This document shows positions 1-6,273 of a stretch of DNA of 57,391 nt, one piece after another; within the stretch, counting starts at the first letter, position 1, and each line of letters begins with the position of its first letter. Source of the stretch: a virus. The notes beneath the pieces were generated by a model. The model saw only the letters and a program-made list of their open reading frames with translations. It was not told where the DNA came from and did not search any database. The DNA is taken from the IMG/VR virus record IMGVR_UViG_3300027708_000083, positions 1 through 57,391 of that record; one strand, written 5' to 3'. The translations under genes were made by a program, and so were the position numbers.

Positions 1-22
1 TAATAATTGCTTGTGTGTTCAT
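1..22 (-). CDS. Start of an unidentified gene, cut by the window edge
   Basis: Only the first seven codons (MNTQAII) are inside the window. The start is chosen because an AAGGA motif sits five bases upstream, directly after the TAA of the preceding hydrolase gene. Nothing can be said about its function. Confidence 0.45.
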
Positions 23-30
23 GGTAGTCC

Positions 31-561
31 TTAATTATAAAATATGTGACGGCCGATCTTGGCCACTGGTTTCTTGTTCCACCCGGGTTTTACATAGTCC
101 CCATGAAAGTACAGGGCATTCTTTAGGTCTGGAAGTCTAAATCCTTCAAGTAAGACTTTCTTTGCCACTTCCATACTTTCGGTATAGATAGGTCCATTCA
201 TTGGTTTCATGGCATTTGGACTTTGGCAATACCAGCTGAACTGGCACAGCACACGTTCGTAGACTATATTCTTTTGGTAGACTACTTGGCAGATGTCAGA
301 TGGAAATGCGCCACTTTCTGTTCTGTTGATTGTTACTTGAGCCACTGCCACTTTGCCTTCAAAAGGTTCCGAGCCTGCTTCATGGTAGATATTACGAGCT
401 AGACAATCTAATTGTGTTTGTCTCATTTGCGCTGTAATTGGGCTTGCTGTTTCACGAGCTTCTTTAAGTTTGTTGAACTTAAATTGTACTGCTTGTTGAG
501 CGGCCAATGCCACTGCTAGTACTACTGAAATATTTAAAATTGTTTTGATAATGCGTATCAT
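31..561 (-). CDS. SleB-type cell wall hydrolase with N-terminal membrane anchor
   Basis: The 176-residue product matches the Hydrolase_2/SleB family: LARNIYHEAG with a conserved Glu, then VAVAQVTINR, a CQFSWYC segment and a C-terminal GRHIFY. Family members cleave peptidoglycan, so a role in lysis or wall remodelling is likely. Residues 1-22 from this start form a hydrophobic signal or anchor. An open frame continues 56 codons upstream, but the start at 561 is preferred because AAGGAG lies seven bases before it and the upstream part has no signal and crosses a 12-bp inverted repeat. The anchor suggests action in the periplasm. Confidence 0.8.
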   Translation of the reverse strand: MIRIIKTILNISVVLAVALAAQQAVQFKFNKLKEARETASPITAQMRQTQLDCLARNIYHEAGSEPFEGKVAVAQVTINRTESGAFPSDICQVVYQKNIVYERVLCQFSWYCQSPNAMKPMNGPIYTESMEVAKKVLLEGFRLPDLKNALYFHGDYVKPGWNKKPVAKIGRHIFYN

Positions 562-649
562 TTTTTTCTCCTTTACGCTGGATGAGGTATCGCTAGTACC
601 ATCATTGTTAATTGCTTGGCTGTTTCCGTTTCTCCTTAAAAATAGGCCG

Positions 650-675
650 TTGCCCACTAAACCTTTAGTGGGCAA
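650..675. repeat. Perfect 12-bp inverted repeat
   Basis: TTGCCCACTAAA, two bases, then TTTAGTGGGCAA. It lies between the hydrolase gene and the gene upstream of it. In minus-strand RNA it would form a strong hairpin, followed about ten bases later by a short U run, so it may be a terminator or an RNA processing or stability element. Confidence 0.6.
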
Positions 676-732
676 TATATAGTTATCCTTTGTTGACAGC
701 GTTAAAATACTATTATTATGAGTGACCATGCT

Positions 733-1128
733 TTATCGCCTCATACGAGCGATATCAACTGCTTCCTCATCGCTAAAAATTGGCACTGCATTGCTTTTGT
801 GCATGGTTGCGATGCCTTTGACTTTGGTTCCTGTATAAACTTTGGCTGGAGCCAAAGTAGCGTTACCACCAGTATCTATGCTTTTCAAATGTGCGGTTGT
901 GTTGCGACCTTCGGGGATTGTCAAACTATAGTGTCCGCTCAAGCTGGGTGCAGTCATGGCTCGGGCACGTTTCTTAGCCTCTGCTTCAACGCCCCATTTT
1001 TTCTGGAGTTCTTTCCATGACTCGTCTAGATCTCTAGCTTTTCTAGCATGTTCTGCCGAAGCGAATTTTTGTTTGCCTTTCTTTTTGCCGGTGGTACTGA
1101 GCCACGGACCTTCTAAATGCATTGACAT
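733..1128 (-). CDS. Conserved phage protein of unknown function
   Basis: A basic 131-residue protein with a Lys-rich N-terminal third (TTGKKKGKQKF) and a predicted helical segment (DESWKELQKKW). I recognise the N-terminal pattern as recurring in phage genomes but know no function. The start ATG lies one base after the TGA of the upstream gene, with GGAG of that gene's last codons in range, so translation is probably coupled. Confidence 0.6.
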   Translation of the reverse strand: MSMHLEGPWLSTTGKKKGKQKFASAEHARKARDLDESWKELQKKWGVEAEAKKRARAMTAPSLSGHYSLTIPEGRNTTAHLKSIDTGGNATLAPAKVYTGTKVKGIATMHKSNAVPIFSDEEAVDIARMRR

Positions 1129-1129
1129 A

Positions 1130-1468
1130 TCAGTTCCACTCCATTAGTTGCTTGCCTGATTGTGTTTCTGTTAATTTTGAAACAAGTCCACCAATTCGAT
1201 TGTGTAAAGGGTCAGTTGATTTCATCTTGGTTGCATCAAACGGAAGTTGCATTTTAGAAAGCCAATGTTTAGTCATGCGAAGCAAATCAATATCATTCTG
1301 ACATTGTTGCATTGATAAAAATACGCATCGATCAACTGTATCATGAAACTCGTTACTATCATCACCGTATCTTAACTTAGCATCTTGCATTAGATTACCC
1401 AATTCATCTGCCATAGTTTTAGGATCAAATTTAAGTACATTCCAAAAATGTTGCTGTTCTGGTGTCAA
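1130..1468 (-). CDS. Hypothetical protein
   Basis: About 112 residues, mixed charged and helical, no motif recognised. There is no ATG at the N-terminus. I place the start at a TTG six bases after GGAG; the frame itself begins at a TTG four codons earlier (1480). A clear host-type promoter lies immediately upstream, so this is the first gene of an early unit that continues into the next gene. Confidence 0.55.
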   Translation of the reverse strand: MTPEQQHFWNVLKFDPKTMADELGNLMQDAKLRYGDDSNEFHDTVDRCVFLSMQQCQNDIDLLRMTKHWLSKMQLPFDATKMKSTDPLHNRIGGLVSKLTETQSGKQLMEWN

Positions 1469-1498
1469 GTTAAACTCCAAAAGTTATACACTACTAGT

Positions 1499-1527
1499 AT
1501 TATACTAGAATAGTCAAACTATGTCAA
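1499..1527 (-). promoter_or_regulatory. Sigma70-type promoter
   Basis: TTGACA, 17 bp, TATAAT on the minus strand; reads into the gene starting near 1468. Confidence 0.85.
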
Positions 1528-1533
1528 ATGTGT

Positions 1534-1860
1534 TTACACTCGAAAACTTTCACCGCAACCGCATTCGCCTTTGGAATTTGGATTGGAAAATTCAAACCCT
1601 TCATTGAGACCATTGCGGACCCAATCCATTGTCAAGCCATTCAAGTATGCTAGACTTTTGGCATCTACCAACACACAAAAATCTGGTTGGGCAAAATTGG
1701 TAACACCAACTTCAGGTTCGTACTCGTCCACATATTCCAGTGTATAAGCCAATCCACTGCAACCTGTGGTCTTTACACCGATTCGTATGCCAACACCTCG
1801 GCCTCGGCGTTTAAGCTGTTGCTGTATCTTCTTTGATGCTGTTTCGGTTACGATAATCAT
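1534..1860 (-). CDS. iscA: IscA-like iron-sulfur carrier (HesB family)
   Basis: The 108 residues align along their full length with bacterial IscA (107 aa in E. coli). The three metal-binding cysteines are present: Cys34 in TGCSGLAY, and Cys100 and Cys102 in ECGCGESF. A-type carriers receive or donate Fe-S clusters between the scaffold and target enzymes in the cytoplasm. The gene overlaps the end of iscU by 50 bases and has AAGGCGG at SD distance inside iscU, so the pair is made together. ErpA- or SufA-like function is not excluded, but the sequence is closest to IscA. Confidence 0.92.
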   Translation of the reverse strand: MIIVTETASKKIQQQLKRRGRGVGIRIGVKTTGCSGLAYTLEYVDEYEPEVGVTNFAQPDFCVLVDAKSLAYLNGLTMDWVRNGLNEGFEFSNPNSKGECGCGESFRV

Positions 1861-2215
1861 TTACTGCCGCCTTGATAGCATCTTCTGCTAGTATTGAACA
1901 ATGTATCTTGACCGGAGGTAGAGCCAACTCTTCAGCAATGTCGCTGTTCTTGATTGAGCTTGCTTGATCCAAACTCATGCCTTTGACCAATTCAGTGATA
2001 AGAGAACTACTAGCAATGGCCGAACCACAACCGTAAGTCTTGAATTTTGCATCTGTAATGATACCATCTGCGCCTACTTTTATTTGTAGTTTCATCACAT
2101 CGCCACAAGCAGGTGCACCGACCATACCTGTGCCAACTGTGGGATCATCTTTTTCAAACGATCCCACGTTGCGTGGATTTTCGTAATGATCAATTACTTT
2201 ATCCGAGTATGCCAT
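1811..2215 (-). CDS. iscU: IscU-like iron-sulfur cluster scaffold
   Basis: 134 residues, nearly collinear with cellular IscU (128 aa). All cluster ligands are intact (Cys37 in GAPACGD, Asp39, Cys63 in YGCGSA, Cys106 in KIHCSIL), and so is LPPVK (99-103), the motif that cellular IscU uses to bind the HscA chaperone. It assembles [2Fe-2S] clusters from sulfur delivered by a cysteine desulfurase; no IscS is in this window, so the host enzyme would be needed. The last dozen residues are a tail created by the overlap with iscA. The ATG shares one base with the stop of the upstream gene. Confidence 0.93.
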   Translation of the reverse strand: MAYSDKVIDHYENPRNVGSFEKDDPTVGTGMVGAPACGDVMKLQIKVGADGIITDAKFKTYGCGSAIASSSLITELVKGMSLDQASSIKNSDIAEELALPPVKIHCSILAEDAIKAAVNDYRNRNSIKEDTATA

Positions 2216-2538
2216 TATTGTGTACAGGTCCTGGTACGAGTAACGGTACCATCAGAGTGTTGTGTTTCTGTCCATACCGTACAACTTGGTTGCGGTGTAA
2301 CTGTATATACAGGTTGCTGTTGCACAATAATCGGCTGTTGCTGTACAACTACAGGTGGTTCATAATAGCGTGGACGATTAAGTTCATAACCAATTACACC
2401 ACCGATAAGTGCTGGCCCAACCCAGTTGCCTCCAGCATAGAAGCCGCCGCCCCTATAGTAAGGACCATGATGATGCCATTGTGCATTAGCAGTACCTACT
2501 ACTGCTAACATTGAAAGTGCTAATAATAACTGTTTCAT
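2215..2538 (-). CDS. Small secreted protein, Gly/Tyr/Gln-rich
   Basis: 107 residues beginning with a typical signal peptide that ends VGTANA, then a His/Gly/Tyr-rich part, a glycine-zipper-like segment (GPALIGGVIGYEL) and a VVVQQQP repeat region. The composition resembles exported bacterial surface or periplasmic proteins. The start is set by GGAGA five bases upstream; an in-frame ATG seven codons earlier lacks a site. It sits directly before iscU with overlapping stop and start. Confidence 0.65.
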   Translation of the reverse strand: MKQLLLALSMLAVVGTANAQWHHHGPYYRGGGFYAGGNWVGPALIGGVIGYELNRPRYYEPPVVVQQQPIIVQQQPVYTVTPQPSCTVWTETQHSDGTVTRTRTCTQ

Positions 2539-2577
2539 AATAGTCTCCGGGCTATGCATATATAACGCCTTAGGCTA

Positions 2578-2586
2578 GTATTTAGT
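2578..2586 (-). promoter_or_regulatory. Late box
   Basis: ACTAAATAC on the minus strand, about 40 bases before the secreted-protein start; fits the nTAAATA pattern seen before other late genes. Confidence 0.5.
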
Positions 2587-2590
2587 TGAC

Positions 2591-2785
2591 TTATTTTGGT
2601 TCTTTACGTGCGTTTTTAACTGCGGTGACATCGTTGCGAGTTTCTTTGCACAACTTAGCCAAATCCTGACAGTGCTTTCGAACACGGGTACCAGCGGCAC
2701 CTACTTCTTTGTCATAGAACTTTTCGAAGTCTGCTTCCATTGCTTCGACGATCTTTGTGAATTCTGCAAATTTATTTGTAGCCAT
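2591..2785 (-). CDS. Histone H1-like (Hc1-type) small basic protein
   Basis: 64 residues, Lys-rich and helical. The pattern AAGTRVRKHCQDLAKLCKE resembles the Hc1 histone-like family first known from Chlamydia, which binds and compacts DNA. A role in phage DNA packaging or host nucleoid binding is inference. The SD is AAAGGA six bases before ATG. Confidence 0.6.
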   Translation of the reverse strand: MATNKFAEFTKIVEAMEADFEKFYDKEVGAAGTRVRKHCQDLAKLCKETRNDVTAVKNARKEPK

Positions 2786-2809
2786 TTTATTTCCTTTAAT
2801 GTGAGTACA

Positions 2810-2821
2810 GAGTACTTATAC
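2810..2821 (-). promoter_or_regulatory. Variant late box
   Basis: GTATAAGTACTC on the minus strand, one base from TATAAATAC, 25 bases before the Hc1-like start. Confidence 0.45.
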
Positions 2822-2853
2822 CTATTGTACAGGTGTCGAAAATAAAGGTCTAG

Positions 2854-3159
2854 TTAATTGACTATCACATCCGGTGATCCGGCAGTGATTGCGCCACCGT
2901 CTGTTGAATCTCCTACTCGGGCAACACCAACGCCACCAACAAATACATTGCTCGAACCTGCGTTAATAACAGCGCCATGCGGTACACAGTTTCTGCCAGA
3001 TCGTATTGTATGGGCCGCAGTTGGATTGCCGATACACTCTATCGCTATGCCGTTGGCAAACACTTTGGCTCCGGCACCGGTAGGGCCAGTCACAGTGGTT
3101 GTTCCGTCACAACTGTGTCCGGTTGTTGTTGGGTCTCCGTCTCGGGCTATTGCTGGCAT
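2854..3159 (-). CDS. PAAR-type spike tip protein
   Basis: 101 residues with the PAAR layout: MPAIARDGDPTTTGHSCDG, a glycine-rich turn region, HTIRSGRNCVPHG, and a final VGGVGVARVGD with AGSPDVIVN. PAAR proteins (T4 gp5.4 type) cap the tail spike with a metal-pinned cone that pierces the outer membrane. His and Cys in TGHSC and NCVPH are the likely metal ligands. There is no SD; the ATG is inside the right arm of a 9-bp inverted repeat that includes the late box. Confidence 0.85.
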   Translation of the reverse strand: MPAIARDGDPTTTGHSCDGTTTVTGPTGAGAKVFANGIAIECIGNPTAAHTIRSGRNCVPHGAVINAGSSNVFVGGVGVARVGDSTDGGAITAGSPDVIVN

Positions 3160-3175
3160 AAAATTATTTATGCCA
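3154..3175 (-). promoter_or_regulatory. Late box within hairpin covering the PAAR start
   Basis: A perfect 9-bp inverted repeat (TGGCATAAA / TTTATGCCA, 4-base loop). The late box CATAAATA (3165-3172) forms the left arm and the ATG is in the right arm. RNA begun at the late box lacks the left arm; read-through RNA would bury the ATG. Confidence 0.65.
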
Positions 3176-3458
3176 ATTTGATACCAGTAGTCTGCTCAGT
3201 ATATCGATCAGCGGCATCTTTTACCGTAGGGGCCAGCACCATAATTGCACTTCTGTTTATATTAACTTCGCCGTCTGGATCTGTGGTAAACAGAAATGGT
3301 ACTAGGCCAATACCATCTTTGGTTGCTGTCAAGCACAATGGTTTCCTTACAGTAACAGCCATTGGGTTTTCGGATACCAGTTTGGCAACAATCTCTTCAC
3401 CTGCTGTAGTTTTAATTGTGACTACTTCGCCAGCGGCGATACCTTTATTAATTAACAT
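3168..3458 (-). CDS. Small beta-rich conserved phage protein
   Basis: 96 residues starting MLINKGIAAGEVVTIKTTAG, with short beta strands and GEEIVAKLVSE reminiscent of Sm-like or KOW-type barrels. No function known to me. The start is chosen at the TAACATG junction with the glutaredoxin gene, with AAAAGG upstream; the longer frame has no site. Confidence 0.6.
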   Translation of the reverse strand: MLINKGIAAGEVVTIKTTAGEEIVAKLVSENPMAVTVRKPLCLTATKDGIGLVPFLFTTDPDGEVNINRSAIMVLAPTVKDAADRYTEQTTGIKLA

Positions 3459-3459
3459 G

Positions 3460-3780
3460 TTATACCTTTTCGAAATGTTTTTTGAGTTCTGTGAACCCAC
3501 CTATATAATTATCGTCTAAAAATATCTGTGGTAAAGTTCTGGCTGTAGGTACAGCTTCTAATAGTTGTTCTTTAGTCCATGTTGTTTCGACATTTCTTTC
3601 TTCGTATTCAATACCTTTCATTTCAAGTAGGGCTTTGGCCTGTACACAAAATGGGCAAGAATTCTTACTCCATACTACTGCTTTCATATTGTCCTTTTTC
3701 TTAAAAATATTGTCCCAATTACTGTCAAATGTCTTGTGATCAACACTGAAAGGTCTTGGAGTACTTCCTTTTCCTGACAT
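3460..3780 (-). CDS. Glutaredoxin with N-terminal extension
   Basis: The C-terminal 75 residues are a classic glutaredoxin: CPFC active site, TLPQIF with the cis-proline, and GGFTELKKHF. It would reduce the neighbouring ribonucleotide reductase, as T4 NrdC does. The first 31 residues (MSGKGSTPRPFSVDHKTF...) look like a small stand-alone phage protein fused in frame. Both possible starts have ribosome sites: AAGGAG before 3780 and AAAGGA before an internal ATG at 3687, so two products may be made. Confidence 0.88.
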   Translation of the reverse strand: MSGKGSTPRPFSVDHKTFDSNWDNIFKKKDNMKAVVWSKNSCPFCVQAKALLEMKGIEYEERNVETTWTKEQLLEAVPTARTLPQIFLDDNYIGGFTELKKHFEKV

Positions 3781-3781
3781 G

Positions 3782-4444
3782 TTATCTCCTTGGTTTAAAG
3801 TGGAACACGCCCCCATTAGGTGCGTTGTTAGTATTATACATACTTATTAAGTCAAGTCCATACATTCCGGCTAACATGATTAATTTAGGATCCTTGTTAA
3901 CTTCAATAATATAAAGATCTGCATCATCTGTTAAATGAGCGTTTATGTTTTTATAGAATTCTCTATGGATGGCAAAATCTTGATCTACTAGTATGCGTAG
4001 CATATTTGGATCTGGATAATCCTTGCTAGTAGCAGTTTCATCAAATGTCCATGGGGGATTTGCTACAACTAGATCCCAAATTTCTTCTTGGGGAATATAT
4101 TCAATTGCAGGGCTTACATAGCCTGTAATTTTATCGGTTAGGTTATTATTGTGTGCGGTGCTGTAACAGTCTTTTATAGCTACATCATAGTAATCAGAGA
4201 ACACCATATGATCGCATAGACCGGCGCCTAGTACTTCAAAACCAATAACTCCAAAACCAGCACACCATTCAAATCCGCGATTGTACTTTTCTTTGCCGGA
4301 ATTTCTAATTGCTTTTATAATATCATTTTTGTATCTTAGCCCACCGCCGTCTAAATGGACAGGAGACGTAATCTTGATGCCGCTATCTAGAGTAACATCA
4401 AGAGGAGTCCAATCTTTCTCATAGTCTAATGACATTAATTTCAT
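3782..4444 (-). CDS. SAM-dependent methyltransferase
   Basis: 220 residues with a Rossmann methyltransferase core: motif I FEWCAGFGVIGFEVLGAG, an acidic FSDYYD, and motif IV VVANPPW. NPPW is typical of amino- or amide-methylating enzymes (N6-adenine, PrmA/PrmC type). It has no target-recognition domain, so the substrate is unknown: DNA adenine, protein glutamine or a small molecule. The ATG overlaps the nrdB stop (ATGA). Confidence 0.75.
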   Translation of the reverse strand: MKLMSLDYEKDWTPLDVTLDSGIKITSPVHLDGGGLRYKNDIIKAIRNSGKEKYNRGFEWCAGFGVIGFEVLGAGLCDHMVFSDYYDVAIKDCYSTAHNNNLTDKITGYVSPAIEYIPQEEIWDLVVANPPWTFDETATSKDYPDPNMLRILVDQDFAIHREFYKNINAHLTDDADLYIIEVNKDPKLIMLAGMYGLDLISMYNTNNAPNGGVFHFKPRR

Positions 4445-5541
4445 AGTGACGGCAGTGCTTCATAATCTATGCCCTCCCCCATGATGCCAATAACATAATT
4501 TGTCGACTCATTTTCTTGTAGTGCTGTTTGCTTCTTGCTAGTATCTACGTGTTTGTTAAACCAGGGAATTGGTGTTGACTTTGGAGAACTTACTTGATAC
4601 TTGATTCCGATATCTTTGAGTGCGCTTACTGCGGTATAATCAACGAAATCTTTTAGAATGTTTGCGTTGAGACCAATCACAGGACCTTTCTTAAACAGGT
4701 ATACTGCCCAATCTTTTTCTTCCTGTATAACATCCAAGTACATTTGGTATACTTCGGCCTCGCAATCAAGTTTTGCGTTGGCAAATCGAGGATCTTCCTT
4801 GACCACTTGATTGATAATGTAAGCAGTCCAGCCTTTATGTAACAACTCGTCTTGTAGTATCAAACTGATAATATTACCGTTACCAATAAAGATCTTGTTC
4901 TCTACCATGGCCAAACTAGTAGCAAATGATACCATGAATCGAAATGCCTCTAGGGCATAGCTGGCGTTGAGTGCCAACCATATAGCTCGTATATGTTCAA
5001 CTTCGGAAACAAATTCTCCTGTTTCTTTGCGACAGTTAATCAAATGCAAATTGTCATAATACTTGCCTACACTTGCCGCCATGCTAACAATTTCTTCAGT
5101 GTCGTGAATGGTAGCAAATACATCCTTGGGCACATTGTAGATGTTGCGAATAATGTGGCTGTAGCTCTTTGAGTGAATGTTGGTTTCAAAGAATCCCCAG
5201 TTGTACATCAGTGCTTCTAATTCGGGAATACTACATACTGGAGTAAACACTTGTGTAGGGCCACGTCCTTGCAAACTATCTAATGCTGTTTGTCGTAGTA
5301 AGTTACTGGTAAAGATATGCTTAATGGCATCACTGGCATCTTTAAAGTCATTACTGTCTTTGCTTAGGCTAATCTCTTCGGGTTGCCAGAAGAAACCACG
5401 AGCCGTGGCATCGAAGTCTGCAATCTTCTTGTATTTAACTTCTTCGAAGCGTTGGATAGTCACTGGACCTGCTGGATCCAGAAACATCTTACGGCTTAGG
5501 TAGTCAGTTTTAGTGTGTAAGTTGTATTGTGCTTTGCTCAT
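4441..5541 (-). CDS. nrdB: Class I ribonucleotide reductase, small (R2) subunit
   Basis: 366 residues, similar in length and order to E. coli NrdB (376). Likely iron ligands and the radical tyrosine are recognisable: Asp88 in ALDSLQG, Glu119, His123, Tyr127 in HSKSYSH, Glu in YALEAFRF, and Glu/His in DELLH. It generates the tyrosyl radical used by NrdA to make dNTPs. The first Glu-His pair is spaced ETNIH, one residue more than the usual ExxH. SD AGGA precedes the ATG. It lies with nrdA and glutaredoxin in one unit. Confidence 0.95.
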   Translation of the reverse strand: MSKAQYNLHTKTDYLSRKMFLDPAGPVTIQRFEEVKYKKIADFDATARGFFWQPEEISLSKDSNDFKDASDAIKHIFTSNLLRQTALDSLQGRGPTQVFTPVCSIPELEALMYNWGFFETNIHSKSYSHIIRNIYNVPKDVFATIHDTEEIVSMAASVGKYYDNLHLINCRKETGEFVSEVEHIRAIWLALNASYALEAFRFMVSFATSLAMVENKIFIGNGNIISLILQDELLHKGWTAYIINQVVKEDPRFANAKLDCEAEVYQMYLDVIQEEKDWAVYLFKKGPVIGLNANILKDFVDYTAVSALKDIGIKYQVSSPKSTPIPWFNKHVDTSKKQTALQENESTNYVIGIMGEGIDYEALPSL

Positions 5542-5565
5542 TAATATTTTCCTGATGCAAGTTGT

Positions 5566-6273
5566 TCATCCAGGTAGTTCATTGGTTATTAATTTCCCTG
5601 TGCTATAGTTATCTATTGCATCTCGTATCCAATTGAAAACAATTTCATTTCGTCCTTCCCCATCTAGATGATTCCATGCTGGATCACCTATTACTCCGCC
5701 AATAGTATTACCGTTAGATATACTTATTCTATCTAATGCTGGACGAATTTCTAATCCGTTAGTCCATCGATAATGATACTCCCCAGCCCAGCACCACATC
5801 TCATGGTAAGACCATAAATGAATAATTTTTGTCGATGGTGGGAATAAAGGTAAGATTGTATTGTCAAAATAATACATAGCTGATTTCATTTGAAAATCTA
5901 CTAGTTCTGTATCGTACAGATATCTATAATATTGCTCGGCCGCCTTCCATACTGGCCCGGTTTCATTTCCGTGTATAATTTTTGTAAAAACTATGTCTCG
6001 AACATTTTTATGAAACAACCGATCTTTACTAGTCCAAACGAATATACATACATCGGGTATTGTTTGCTCTTGAATAAAAGGAGTAATTTGCATTAATATT
6101 GTATCATAGATAGAACTTCCCGCAAGTCCTATGTTGACGATCTCTGCTTGATAGTGATTTTGTAATTTTTTAATGTAGGTTTCATAGGTAGGCCATACAC
6201 CGTTGGTAGCAAATCCGCCATGGCGCTTGTCTAGCACTGAACAAAAACTATCCCCAAAAAATCCTATTTTCAT
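5566..6273 (-). CDS. SGNH-hydrolase-like protein
   Basis: 235 residues starting MKIGFFGDSFC, a GDS nucleophile block; then NIGLAGSS (glycine block), FVWTSKDR in the block III region, and HLDGEGRNEI near the end in place of the usual DxxH. SGNH enzymes are esterases or acetylhydrolases acting on glycans or lipids. The final block is HLDG, with Asp after His, so activity is uncertain. Position between nrdB and nrdA, with an ATGA overlap to nrdA, suggests shared expression rather than shared function. Confidence 0.65.
   Translation of the reverse strand: MKIGFFGDSFCSVLDKRHGGFATNGVWPTYETYIKKLQNHYQAEIVNIGLAGSSIYDTILMQITPFIQEQTIPDVCIFVWTSKDRLFHKNVRDIVFTKIIHGNETGPVWKAAEQYYRYLYDTELVDFQMKSAMYYFDNTILPLFPPSTKIIHLWSYHEMWCWAGEYHYRWTNGLEIRPALDRISISNGNTIGGVIGDPAWNHLDGEGRNEIVFNWIRDAIDNYSTGKLITNELPG

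Noticed and set aside
562-729. N-terminal extension of the cell-wall hydrolase
   Set aside because: The extension crosses the 12-bp inverted repeat and has no ribosome site; the signal anchor and AAGGAG fix the start at 561.
718-1020. Plus-strand frame of 100 codons
   Set aside because: Lies opposite the better-supported conserved phage gene at 733-1128; no SD or promoter on this strand.
2977-3519. Plus-strand frame of 180 codons
   Set aside because: Covers the PAAR gene and its neighbours on the opposite strand; low-complexity translation with no start signal.
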